Origin: Dinochytrium kinnereticum
Taxonomy: Eukaryota > Chytridiomycota > Chytridiomycetes > Chytridiales > Chytridiaceae
Assembly: GCA_027604005.1 (NCBI GenBank)
Contig: JADGJT010000044.1
Coordinates: 1 to 64,000, forward strand
DNA length: 64,000 bases
Reading direction: 5' to 3'
Positions 49,766 through 60,561 of this stretch are shown one piece after another. Position numbers and translations under genes: made by a program. How positions within the stretch are numbered: the first letter of the stretch is position 1; every line of letters starts with the position of its first letter. The notes below the pieces were generated by a model, which was given only the letters and a program-made list of their open reading frames with translations, had not been told where the DNA came from and did not search any database.

Positions 49766-50972
49766 ATGCGCAACTTGCTGGTCGTCTTCACTGTCGGTGC
49801 AGCGCTGCTCGGATGGTCGGGCGTCGACGCCAACAACGCCTTCCAGATCAGAGTGCAGCCTCATATGAAGGAGTGAGTGCTCTTACATTTGCCGCAGGGG
49901 GGGCGGTCTGATTGCGTTTGGCTGTTATGCTGGTCTTTTTTTCTAACCCCGAAACAAACGCTCTTCTTGCAAAAATAAAACACCGTGTGCGTAAAGATGC
50001 TTTCACGAGCACCTCGATATCGGTCAACAGCTCGACATTGCGTTCCAGGTCTACGATGGTGGTCAACTTGACATCGACTTTTGGGTATGGGAAAAACAAA
50101 CACCTTCTCGAGTCGTTTTCCACAATTCCTGAAGCGTTGCCTCTGGCTTTCCCTTCTCTTTGGTATAGATCGCGGCTCCCGACGAGCGATTAGTCCATTC
50201 CATCTTCAAGCAAACCCAAATGACGCACTCACTGAAGGCCCAACAAAAAGGACGATACCAATACTGCTTCAGCAACCAAATGTCATCGGTCACTCAAAAG
50301 GTGATCACATTCACAGCAAGAGGCCCCGACGAGCGGGTTCTATTTGAGGAAAAGTACAAGGATTCAAAGGGTATTTACTCTTTCTTTTTTTTGCCTCAGT
50401 TTCGTATGGCTGGTGCAGGGAACCAAAAAAAAGAATGAAGGGAGGGACTTCAAAGCAAAGTTCATTCTCCAACGCGAGTTTAATCGGGTTTTGGTTTACG
50501 TGTTTATTGAACAGAGGACTTTCACACGCCCCTTAACGAAGAAATCCGCAAGCTTGCCGACTCCCTCCGGACCATGGCAGACGAGCACAGCTACCTTCTA
50601 GCCAGAGAACAAGTCCACAGATCAAGTAAGAAACAGCTCTAACACCCACCACTTCCTTTTCCAAATAGTACCATAATCAAACACCCCACCCCGCTTCCTC
50701 TTTTATTTCTACTTTTTTCTAATATGTTGTTGTTCCCTCCAAAAAACAGCCGCTAAAAGTACCAACAGCCGAGTAGTCTGGTGGTCAATTCTCGAGACCG
50801 TTGTGCTTATCGTCGTTTGCGCGTTCCAGGTATACTATGTCAGGAGGTAAGCTATCGCCCTAGCACTAGTGAATATTTCTTTTTCGTCATTCCCTCGTCG
50901 CTGACGTCGTCCCATCATCGAAAAACATGAAAAAAAAATTACAGCTTCTTCGAGGTCAAACGTTTGATTTAA
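49766..50972 (+). CDS. EMP24: p24 (EMP24/TMED2-type) cargo receptor
   Basis: p24 proteins cycle between ER and Golgi in COPII/COPI vesicles and help sort cargo such as GPI-anchored proteins. Exon 1 encodes a signal peptide (RNLLVVFTVGAALLGWSGVDA). The luminal GOLD domain follows: CFHEHLDIGQQLDIAFQVYD with GGQLDIDFWI, QQKGRYQYCFSN and VITFTARG, with two disulfide-forming Cys. A coiled-coil comes next (LNEEIRKLADSLRTMADEHS, YLLAREQVHRST). The protein ends with a membrane span and a short cytosolic tail (VYYVRRFFEVKRLI), matching the FF-x-V-R/K-R end of the Emp24/TMED2 (beta) subfamily. About six exons; total about 200 residues. Confidence 0.93.
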
Positions 50973-51143
50973 ATCCGCTTTGAGGAACAACTGCAGGGCA
51001 AGGTCAAAAGTCCCGTTGAAACAAACAAGATAAACAAAGGAAGGAGGCGAAGAAGAGGAACCCCCCCCCTCCCCCAACTCGTATACAGGCGGCGAATAAG
51101 TTGAAGGGTGGAATGATACGGCCGTGGATCCGAGTCGCTTTTC

Positions 51144-53777
51144 TTATCTGCGATAATAATGCCTCTAAAAAAAATAAAATTACCGGTGAATAAGCAACAA
51201 CCCTAAAACGAGAGCAAAAAAAAACAAAAGAAAACAGAGGAAAAAGCAGCGACCGACAGAAAGAATAAGAGAACAAAGAAAAAATATCACTGTTCTCACC
51301 TTGAAGTGGAAATGCAGCTGTAAAATCCCTCGATCAAATGAACACCTATACCCATTCTTATGGGAATACTCCCACTCTCTGTTCACGACTCTGAACGCGA
51401 TATCCTCATAAGGCGCAGACGCGATGAACCGGATGAGAACTGTGTCGGGGAAGCCCTCGTCCTTCTCAATCTTGTAGGTTGGGGTTTTGGTTTTGTCAAT
51501 CAGGTCGGGGTAGAAGATATTGAATTTGTAACCTTGGACGACCTGTTTGATTGTTTTTGTTTTTTTTTTTGTTTTTTTTTTGTTTTTTTTTGAAGATAAG
51601 GAGGAGGTCGAGGGAGCGGGAGAGTAATTTGTGAGATTTGGTTGAAAATATGGTTCGAAGGTTGAAAATTCGATAAAGAACAGTGGGCAAAGTCAGCGTC
51701 GCTTAAAGAGGAGGAAACAATAACCAACCTTTGGTGGTGGATTATCAGAATCATAATGCGTCTGATTGTACTTATTCCACTCATACCCCGTATGGACACG
51801 ATTAAAGTATCTCGGTTTCCTCGGCCGATACTTATCCTGCCACATGTAAGCAGCCCTAGCAATGACCGCGGTCTCATCCGTAAAGATCTCCTCATCCTCC
51901 TCCATATTCCTCGACGCCTCCGCAATAAACATCGCCTCATCCTTCGTCTGTGTCACCTCCTCAACCGCCGCAACATCCGGTCTCGAAGAAGCTCCACTCA
52001 TGACACGCTTACGATGATCCAATAACTCCTCGAAATCCTTCTCCTCATCTACAACCTCCAGCTGCTTATCGTCCCGATGAATTCGGGGCGTGAGTTTAGG
52101 GCTCATGGCGACATTGTAATCTTCATGGTCACCTTCGACGTCTTGGTCCTCGGCGTCTGCCTCCGCTTCAAGCTCCGCAACGGCTTGAGCGGCAAGCGCG
52201 GCGGATTTGGCAGAGGCGGTAGGGCCGGCCAGCAATTCTCGATTCAGTTTGATGGTGGTGGTGGGTTTTGAGTCGGTGGTGGTTGAGTCGGTAGATTGTA
52301 GCCGGAGTTGGTTCAGTCGACGGGAGAGCATGAACTTATGCATGTCTCTTAACCTCGCTTTGGCCTTCCAAACAATCAGAGATTTTAACACCGCCTCCCA
52401 AAATTCCACGTCAACAGGCCCTTCCTCCCCTGAGAGTCGTTTCTCGACTTGCTGTTGAGTAAATCGAAGCTGCTCATACGTTTTCCCAGACAACATGGTC
52501 GTGATCTCCGCCTCCATGGCTACAGCCGACGGGTTCTGTCTTTGCCCAGAATGCAATCTCCGATGTCTCGAAACCTCATCTTCACAAACCACCAGCATGG
52601 CCTCCCAAAAACTCTTATTGCTCCCATCATGTTCCAACCCAAGATAAAGCAGAACGTCTTTATGAAGTTCCTCGACTTCAGGTAACGTGAGATTCTGAAA
52701 GATCATGTAAGGTTCTTCCGTGTCCATCTCGAGTCCCATCGCGTCGAATTCTTTGGCGACGTCTGTGTCGGTTGCGATGGAAATATTCATGGCGAGAACG
52801 TCGATGGGTTTTGCGCGGCCTTCTTTTATCCGGATTTGAGCGCGCACTTTGGCTTGGGCGAGGTGGAAATCATCTTCGCGTTTTTCCCAGTCGCCGAGTT
52901 GGGCTTGATCTTTTTCACGTTGGAGGCGGGCCTGGGGTCAAGAAAGAAATAAGAATGAGGAGATGTCGGTGCGATCTTTTTTTTTTGATGATGATGTTAC
53001 CTGCTCTTGCTCTCTTAGCTGCATTTCAATCTCACGTTCAGATCTTCTTCTCTTGAGTTTATCCAGCTCGGCCTATAACGAGCAGGACATCGCCGTTAGC
53101 AGAACAAACCAAAAAGCCAACCAGATAAAAAAGCAAGTTATATGTTCAATTACCTGCACTTCCTCCTTCTTCTGAGCATCCCGCCTCGCTCTCTCCAAAG
53201 CCGTTATCCCTTGCTTGGCTTGTCCCTCTCGTTTCTTCACCCAGACAAACTTTTGATTGAGGTGGGAATCGCCGAATGGGTTCTCAGTGTTTGAGTAGCC
53301 GAGGTCTGCGACCATCTTTGCTGTGATCTGAGCTTCAAATTGAGCGCTGAGCTCCTCCTTTAATTTCTGGATGGCAACGGGTTACTATGAAAGCTTCGAC
53401 TCGTGCATTCGAACACCGAACCTTCTTCTCCAACTTTCTCAAAGCCCTATCTGCCGATGACTCTCTCTTCTTCTTCTCCCTAGCATTTAAAACTCTCATC
53501 AGCATCTCAGGTTATCATCTTCTCCCACCCGCCCATACTTTTTCGACTTCTTCTCCTTCTTCTTCTTCTTCTTCTTCTTCTTCTCGCTGCTACTGTCTGA
53601 CCCACTACTTGAATCCGAGCTGCGAGACCGTCCACGTTTGGACCCCGCTCCCTTCCGTTCCTCCCTGTCACTGGTGGCACCTGGACTCCTCGCCCTGCCC
53701 ACATCCCTGGAGCCTTCCTTATCGTTCTCCCGCGAGGACGACCGCAGTCGCCTTCTCCCTGATTCTCGGTCTGACAT
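51144..53777 (-). CDS. CACTIN: Cactin, spliceosome-associated protein
   Basis: Cactin is a conserved nuclear splicing factor. The N-terminal exon (53777 leftwards) has an Arg/Ser-rich stretch and a poly-Lys run encoded by a TTC repeat on the plus strand. Then come LGYSNTENPFGDSHLNQKFV and coiled-coil segments (ALERARRDAQKKEEVQ). The mid-domain runs IDVLAMNISIATD through EEPYMIFQNLTLPEVEELHK to EFWEAVLKSLIVWKAKARLR. The hallmark C-terminal domain has YFNRVHTGYEWNKYNQTHYD, then GYKFNIFYPDLIDKTKTPTY and REWEYSHKNGYRCSFDRG. The last exon is 51144-51164 (RHYYRR), matching the invariant basic C-terminus. About seven exons. The start codon is 32 bp from that of the divergent SDHAF1 gene. Confidence 0.95.
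53555..53595 (+). repeat. TTC trinucleotide repeat within cactin coding sequence
   Basis: Consecutive ttc units, broken once or twice, are read on the minus strand as a poly-Lys run with a few Glu in the N-terminal RS region of cactin. Confidence 0.85.
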
Positions 53778-53809
53778 TCAATCCAAAAAAATTCAGAGAG
53801 AGAAAATAG

Positions 53810-54208
53810 ATGTTCGTCAAGAGGCGAGTCTCTGGACTCCAGCTGCAGGTGCTGCATCTGTATCGATCGTTGCTGCGAGCAGCGCTCCGGAAGCCAAAGG
53901 TGCGATATCCCCGCTCGAAACGGGTTTCATGTTGCGTTGAAACTGACTCGTTTGCTTGCTTTCCGCTCAAGGAGCAACGCATGGGCATATATGAGTTTGT
54001 GAGGCTCAATTTCAGGACGGCGTCAGCGACAGCGACGGCAAGGGATCATGAGGCGATCGAGCATCTGATTCGGCAGGGGAAGAAACGGCTGGAACTGCTG
54101 GAGGCTCCGTCGTTAACATCGATATCATGGCCCTCAACGTTAGACTATGAAAAGTTCCCGGGGCGGCATTCGCATCGGAGACATCGCTCAGAGCAAGATC
54201 AACATTAA
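53810..54208 (+). CDS. SDHAF1: Succinate dehydrogenase assembly factor 1 (LYR protein)
   Basis: SDHAF1/Sdh6 is a mitochondrial matrix LYR protein that helps insert Fe-S clusters into the SDH iron-sulfur subunit. Exon 1 (53810-53899) has VSGLQLQVLHLYRSLLRA with the LYR triplet. A 72-nt intron, in frame and therefore readable through, is removed at gtgcga/ctcaag. Exon 2 (53972-54208) gives EFVRLNFRTASATATARDHE then AIEHLIRQGKKRLELLEA, the conserved helix pair of the family. The total is 108 residues, the expected size. The C-terminal ~30 residues are basic and low in order. Retaining the intron would insert 24 residues between the LYR helix and the second helix, which argues that it is spliced. 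Confidence 0.87.
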   Translation: MFVKRRVSGLQLQVLHLYRSLLRAALRKPKVRYPRSKRVSCCVETDSFACFPLKEQRMGIYEFVRLNFRTASATATARDHEAIEHLIRQGKKRLELLEAPSLTSISWPSTLDYEKFPGRHSHRRHRSEQDQH

Positions 54209-54399
54209 TTTATGTACTAAAAAAAGTCTTCGGATCCGGAAGTGAATGGAAGGGTACTGATGGATGGGGTGAGGGGGTGGAAGGCAAAGGTGTGGAAAGG
54301 AAGCTTTGAGCTTGTGAGCCAAGATGCGTTTTCCTGAGAAAAGGGAGGCGGGAAGGCGGGTGATGTCCATGGAATGAGCTCTTCTTCGCCACCCCACTG

Positions 54400-55082
54400 T
54401 TAAACTTTCACACCGGGCATGCCGAGCGTTGTCCCCTTGCCGGATGGGGTGGCCTTGACCTGGATCGGCTCAGCCACTTCTTGAGGGACAGCGTTCTTCC
54501 CCTTCTTCCCGCCATTCTTTTTTGTTGCTGCTTCCTCCTCCTCCATGCCGTCCTCATCCGTCACCATCGCATCCTCTGATTCTCCCGTACCCAGCCTGGC
54601 AGCCATCTAAAAAAGAAAAAGAAAAAGAAAGAAAATAATAAGCTTGGAAGTTGATGAATCTGAATAATCCCAAGGATAATGGCCATCAAAAGCAAACGAA
54701 GATCTTCCTCTATGCACAACTCACCACCTTCTCCGCCTGGGCCAGCTTCTTTAGCTTCTTCTTGCTCAGCTTTGTGGGCAGAATCAGCGAGTTATTCTTG
54801 CCTATTCTTCCAGGGCGCATGGGGCCGAGCGCCACGTCGTCGCCCATCTCCTTGTTGAGCTTTGTGATGACGTGCTTTGAGGTGGATCGGGTGCCGGCCT
54901 TGAAGGCCTGCTTCTTGACCCTGACCTCCTTGACCTGTTGAATGGAGATGTTCACGCACAGTGGATGTCAGAGGATGTCGGCATGCATGGGGGTAGCGAT
55001 GGATGTCCAATGCAGATAGATATCGGCGGATGTGGGTATAACTTGCCATGTTCTTTCTCTTCTTGTTGACCTGATTGACCAT
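54400..55082 (-). CDS. ALB1: Alb1-like ribosome biogenesis protein
   Basis: Yeast Alb1 binds Arx1 and escorts pre-60S subunits from the nucleus. Three exons (55047-55082, 54725-54934, 54400-54606) give 150 residues. The first exon (MVNQVNKKRKNM) ends at a gcaagt donor, so the intron is GC-AG; only that junction keeps the frame into VKEVRVKKQAFKAG. Features resembling Alb1 are a Lys-rich helix (LPTKLSKKKLKKLAQAEK), an acidic middle (TDEDGMEEEEAA) and the C-terminal GTTLGMPG, comparable to the GTTLGGP end of yeast Alb1. The match rests on layout and that end motif, so the name is tentative. It is surely a small, basic, probably nucleolar protein. Confidence 0.6.
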
Positions 55083-55267
55083 CCTTGCAAAGTGTTTGAT
55101 CGTTACAACACCAAAAAAAAAAAAAAAAAAAAAAACAATAGGGGTTTGTGTGGCCGCTCTAAAAAGGAATTTTAAAATAAAACGTCTCGCTGCTGCCTAA
55201 AATCCCTTCCCTGTGCTGATAAGTATCGAGATATTCTTTGTTTTATTACGGAATAATTATTATGTGA

Positions 55268-57823
55268 CTATAGCTCCATCCCCCCTGCTGAGGCTGTCGT
55301 TGAAAACAGGGGCTGATCAGGCGTTGCTGCAGCTACAACTACATCATCCCCTATCCTCCTCCGCATCTCCTCCTCTCTCTCCCCATTATCTTCCTCCTGA
55401 CCCTCTCCCTCTCCCTCCTCCTCCTCGTCCTCCTCCTCCTCCCCATCCCTATTCTCCTCACCCCCTCCCAACCCCTGAACCTCTTCCTCCCCTTTGCAGA
55501 TCGTGGCAACAGCATCCGCAAACATCGTATCCTCCCCAACCCATCCCCACCACCCCCCCGCCGCCCGGGGCGACACCCCAGCAATCGCAAGAAAGCACCT
55601 AGCATGCGCAAAACCCTGTCCTACCCACCGTCCAGCCAACTCCCTCTGGGCAAGAAACCTCGCAACCCCAAGACACCGTTCAACAGCATCTCCACGTCCA
55701 TTCAGATGAAACAACCTCCCTTCAATCTCAATCTTCCCATTCTGGATCTGAAGAATGTGTTGTAGTTCCATCACACGGGATATGTACGTCGGTTTCCATC
55801 GATCCTCCTCCTCCTCTTCCTCCATGGAAGAAGCAGCAACACACTCTGACTCCGCCATCAAAACATCAACCGTCGGAACAATCTCGAGAGCCTTCAGCAA
55901 AACAACATCCCCAACTTTAATCACATCACTTCCCCACCGAATGCACTCCACATAAGTCTCAGGTGGCACCCCCGGAAACACCGAAAGATGTTTCGGCATC
56001 TCATGCAAGACTCTCAACACCTCAAAAGATGCAGACGCAGCCACAGCCTGAATCAACCCTCTATTCAACCTTCGCTTCCTCATATCCGTCATCTCAACCT
56101 CATTCAATCGAAACGGCAAAAAATACCGTCCCCAACACCGTCGTGGTCGAAACGCCGGAGGACCTCCCCTTCGTGGTAAGAAATGACCAGGTGATACCTT
56201 GCTGTCAATCTCCTCTTCCAAAAACGGCTGTGGAGAGTCGGGGGCTATCGTGAGCCTGCTCAGCAGGTAACTGATTTCGGAGTCAGAGGGTAACGGGAGG
56301 GGCATCACTCGAATCTCATCAGAATCTCCCTTCTTCAAAGAGGACCCGTGGTCGGATGATGACTGAGACCCAGACGAGACCACAAGGACTGGCCAAAAAG
56401 CCACATAGGTCACATCTGGAATGTTCAGATAAAGTTTTGAGGTGGGGTACCATCCAATCTCGCCAACGCGGGGGAAGAAACCAGTGTCAAGGTTGGGAAA
56501 GGTCAGGTCGGGGTCGTCGTCAAGGCTTTTTAGTCTCTTTCGGTTATGCGATCCACCGTCAACCGAGCCCTCGTCATCGGAAGACATTGCATCCGAGTTC
56601 AAGGCCCTCTCCCGTTTCTTTGAAGAAAGCGCGACATCCTCCTTCTCCCGCCACTCCTCGTCATCAGAGGTATCCTCCTCTGACCCATCATCGTCTTCAT
56701 TTGGCACGTAATCAGCATCATCGCTTTCATCGTCATAAGAATCGTCTTCTTCGTCATTGGTGTTCGTGGTGGTCGCTGCTGAAATGTTGTTGTTGGTGTT
56801 GATCGTCACTCCGGCCTTCGAGGCCTCCCGCGGGCCAAGCTTTTCTTCGTAAGTTTCATCAGGCTTGACTTCATGTGGAATGTCAGAATCATCCGATGCA
56901 GGTCTCAATCCAAGAACTGCGGGCATATCCGCGTCTTCAAAGTCTGCGTCGTTCGCACAGCAAATGTCGCAGGGGCATGATTCAGTTCTGTCGCCAATAA
57001 TGAGCCAGTTGAGGTGAGGTAGGAACTTTTTTTTGGATAGGTGAAGGTGTTAGATGAAAGGGAATACAAGGTACAAGACTCTACCTCTGACGGATGCGAG
57101 AAGAATTTCCCGCTGTTATCAGGTAATTCGCGTAGAAGGTAGGAAAAGAGAAAAGAAACGAAAAAGAATGGCGTCAGAGACCAAGATGAACATGTGTGTA
57201 AAAGCCAGTAGCAATGAATAGATATGGAAAAGAAAACGTATAACTTCAAAAAACCACCAAAAGCAGAAGCTAAAGAAAAACAAACAAACAAAAAAGCAGC
57301 ATGTACCTCGGATGCCCGTACAAAAGTCCCAACTGATTGCCACCATCCACCGTCCCGCCCCTCCTAAAAAACAACCGATACCCCTCCGTGAACCCCCTAC
57401 CCCTCAACCCAAGCCTTGCCAACCACCCCTCCTCCCCCTCCCCATCAGCCAACACCAAATTGTCATCACCAAAAGGCAGTCGACTCGCATCCCCGTCCGA
57501 AAACTTTGGCTCCCCACAGAGCCTCGCAAACAAAACTCCATCCGCTCCAAGCCTCATGTGAAATGGGGTGGAATCTTCTTCCTCTTCCTCCTCTTGCAGT
57601 TCTGATTCGGGACTGAGCGCGCGCAGAACGTTTGATTTGACCAAACCCAGCTGGAGGGCTGCGTCTGCCTCTGGGTCCAGCATTTGGAAGCGGGGTGGTG
57701 GGGGGAGCGCGGTGTCGTTGCTGCTGCTGTTGCTGTTGTCGTGGTGGTGGTGGGGAATGGTGTCGTCGCGGGGTATTGGTGGGGGGGAGGCGGTCGTCGT
57801 CGTCGTTGAGGCTCCGTCGGCCA
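55268..57823 (-). CDS. CLR2: Clr2-like transcriptional silencing protein
   Basis: Fission yeast Clr2 belongs to SHREC, the histone deacetylase/remodeller complex of heterochromatin. Exon 1 (MADGASTTTTTASPPPIPRD) ends LGLLYGHPS. A small exon gives GKFFSHPSE, which splices to FLPHLNWLIIGDRTESCPCD then ICCAND: the Clr2 N-terminal pattern of HPSE-FLPHL-W followed by a Cys cluster. After a very acidic linker come WYPTSKLYLNIPDVTYVAFW and GGPPAFRPRRCWGRYFLPFR. Then YVECIRWGSDVIKVGDVVLL and DRWKPTYISRVMELQHILQI resemble the Clr2 C-terminal (BAH-like) region. The tail from about 55450 is Glu-rich. The total is near 780 residues. Start codons of this gene and FAM50 are 85 bp apart. Confidence 0.72.
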
Positions 57824-57908
57824 TGTCCGCTTCTTTTGACTTTTGGAATTTATTTTGTCGAGAATCAATTTTTTTCTTCCAGCTCAACCGAACCAACCGA
57901 ACCAAGGG

Positions 57909-59744
57909 ATGGCCGACTTGCCAAAGGAAGCGAGGATTGCAGAGCTCACGAAGCAGCGAGGACAGATTTACGATGAGATCAACAAGAAGAAGGACCAGAT
58001 CCGAAAGGTAGCAGCAACCCCCTTGCCTCTGGTTCATTTGCCTCTCTCTTCGCTGCGGTGGTGTTTTTGCTTCCTTTCGGTCCGTTGAGACATGCAAAAC
58101 CTCATTCTTGCCTGCAGGAAACAGAGGTCAAGATAGGCGCCGAGAAATTCGTGGCGCAGAATGATGTCGTGCAGTCTGAGCTCATCAAGCACACGGTTGG
58201 GTTGGTGAAGCTGGAGGACTTTCAACGGATTCGAGAGAACTTGGATAAGCGGCGGCAAGAGGAGATTGAGGCAAAGTTGGCGAAGAGGTTGGTGTGGGGG
58301 AGTTAATTTTGAATAAGCTGCTTCTTTTTTTTTGGCTTCCGTCTCGCTTGCTTCTTGTTGTGTGTTTTGCAGGACTCAGACATGATTTTTCTGGTTTTAC
58401 AGTAGTCTTGCGGCTTCCTTGAAGAAGAAGAGAAAAAAAGAGACAAAGTCGAAACTTTCTTTTGCGGAGGACGAGGAGGAAGAGAAGGAGGAAGATGAAG
58501 AGGAAGATGGTGAGTCGGTGGAGGTCTGCATTGTTGCTGTTCTTTCTGTCTCCAGTTTAGACGTTTGTGACGATGAAAGCTTGTATTATGTATCTATTCT
58601 TTTTTGAGATTCACCTCTCAACAGGGGTCGAAAATGCTCACCCAAATCTTCTCTCTGAACAAAGTTTCCGAACTTAAACCCCGCTTTACACCCCTACAAA
58701 ATCCCTTTCTTTTCTAACTCTATAATCTCCAATTCTCCCGGCGGGGGGGAAAACAATCACATTCCAAATCACTTTGTTGGGATCCTTAACAGCCAAACGC
58801 TCAAAAACAAAAAAAAACCCATTCGTCGACACAAGTTTCTTACCAGACCGGGAACGCGAGTTGGCAGAACAACGTGAACGGGAGATGCTGAAACTTGAGT
58901 GGCTGAAGCAGCAAGAAAAAATCAAACGTGAGGGGTTCTTTTTTTTTCTCTCTCTTTTGCTTTTATTTTTCAAGTCTTAATAATTGGATGATATTTGTTT
59001 ATTTAATTGGTATAGAGGAGAAGATTTCAATCACGTATAGTTATTGGGATGGGTCAGGGCATCGAAAATCCGTTGATGTAGGTTTTTCAAAGAGCCGCAC
59101 TTTGAAACCGCTTCCTTAACAGTTTGATGTTTTATAGTGTAAGAAGGGTGACAGCATAGGTCACTTTTTAGAGCTATGCAGACAGCAACAACCTGAGCTT
59201 AGAGGTGTTAACGTCGATAACCTAATCTACGTTAAAGAAGATCTTATTATACCCCATGTAAGTATGGTTCTTTTTCTTTTTCTTTCCGTCGGGTCTCGAG
59301 AATTAGGCGATATATATTTAATTTTGAATAGCATTACACATTCTATGATTTCATCATCAACCAAACTCGCGGGAAGTCCGGCCCCCTTTTCGCTTTTGAC
59401 GTCTTTGATGACGTGAGATTAACTAACGACGCGTCCGTCGAAACCGAAGAGGTAAATCGCAGTTGCTCTTTTCTTCCTTTATTCAGGTGGTGTTCATTTT
59501 CAGTTGTACCTGTCCAATCGTATGAATGAATGGCTACTTTGTTTGTTTACGGGGCGAGAGGTTCCATTTATGTTAACACACTCCCGTCCTTTATCCCTTC
59601 TAGTCTCACGCCGGGAAAGTCATCCAACGGTCTTGGTATGAAAAGAACAAACATATTTTCCCGGCGAGTCGGTGGGAGGTGTTTGATCCCAAGAAGGTGT
59701 TTGAGAAATACACGATCAAGGACTTAAATAAATCCAAGACGTGA
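57909..59744 (+). CDS. FAM50A: FAM50/XAP5 family spliceosomal protein
   Basis: FAM50/XAP5 proteins are nuclear and associate with the spliceosomal C complex. Exon 1 gives [20 protein letters not shown] and [13 protein letters not shown], then [20 protein letters not shown] and [21 protein letters not shown] Lys-rich segment and an acidic run (58470-58510) follow. Next come [20 protein letters not shown] and [18 protein letters not shown]. The C-terminal XAP5 core is unmistakable: [72 protein letters not shown], then [20 protein letters not shown] and [12 protein letters not shown]. At least seven exons. Confidence 0.95.
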
Positions 59745-59929
59745 ATATCTTCATAAGCAAAACAAACACACGACCCCCTCTCCCCCTCTCCCACTCCGCT
59801 CCGATCTAAAACCCACACTCCGCTCGCGCTAGTGTCGCAATAGGGATCAGAATAGGCCCAGATCAATCCGATTATTCATACGTTCTGCGCTCTTGTTGTA
59901 GATGCCAAAAAATGTCAAGGCTTGCCCCT

Positions 59930-60381
59930 TCACTCTGTCTTGACGGCGTGCGTGCAGTCATAAAGCTTCCTTAAAGCGTCCATACACAATGCAGGGTTCG
60001 TCGAGTTGCTTTGAACGCAAAGTTCGTAAGCCTCCACCTCCTTTGAACATCTTTTTTTTTTTTTTGGTGGTTGTTGGGTTTAGTCAGAATTAAAATCGCC
60101 GATCTGCAATGTATCTCTCCACTTCTCTACAGGTGCAAGTCATTTTCTTTACCTTTCTTTCACCGCTCGGACGGAAGGAACGTTTTCGGCGGCACAGTTC
60201 GTCACGGCACGTTTTTCGGTCATGCATTTTGATTCCCAGTTGGGACCTTCCCTTTCAATGCAGTCTCTAACGCAAGGGTCAGTGGATGCGTGATAGCAGC
60301 CAAGTCTCTGGGGAGAACTCACCCATAAATCCGAAGCTGCTCCCCACAGTACTTCCGCACCTCGTCCAGCGTGCTCTCCAT
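59930..60381 (-). CDS. CHCHD5: CHCHD5/Mix14-like protein with four CX9C motifs
   Basis: Twin CX9C proteins are imported into the mitochondrial intermembrane space and oxidised by Mia40. Three exons (60323-60381, 60153-60266, 59930-60050) join in phase to 97 residues. All four motifs are exact: CGEQLRIYGDC, CMTEKRAVTNC, CSKEVEAYELC and CMDALRKLYDC, forming two helical hairpins. The spacing words (RKYCGEQLRIYGDC, GPNWESKC) match CHCHD5 rather than Cox17 or Cox19. The motifs appear only after removing a 56-nt and a 102-nt intron, so simple ORF searches miss this gene. The second intron ends in a run of 12 A before AG. It is divergent from the gene at 60562. Confidence 0.88.
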
Positions 60382-60561
60382 GGCCACAGTCAATAAATAA
60401 AAAAAGAAAGGGCAAAAGGATGGATATGATTTATGCCAAACGAAAAACGAAGAAAAAAAGAAGTCGAATAAAGTGACAGTGTGCAACCACTGCGGAGTTT
60501 GTCTTTGCGAAAGGAGTTGTCCAGGTGCTTTGAACGACGACGACGACGACGACAACGAACG

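Noticed and set aside
53899..53971. Read-through version of SDHAF1 with 24 extra residues
   Set aside because: The segment has a good donor (gtgcga) and acceptor (ctcaag), and removing it restores the family helix spacing, so it is an intron.
55100..55135. Long A-run as a retrotransposon tail
   Set aside because: There is no adjacent element, target-site duplication or reverse-transcriptase sequence. A simple homopolymer upstream of the Alb1-like gene is enough.
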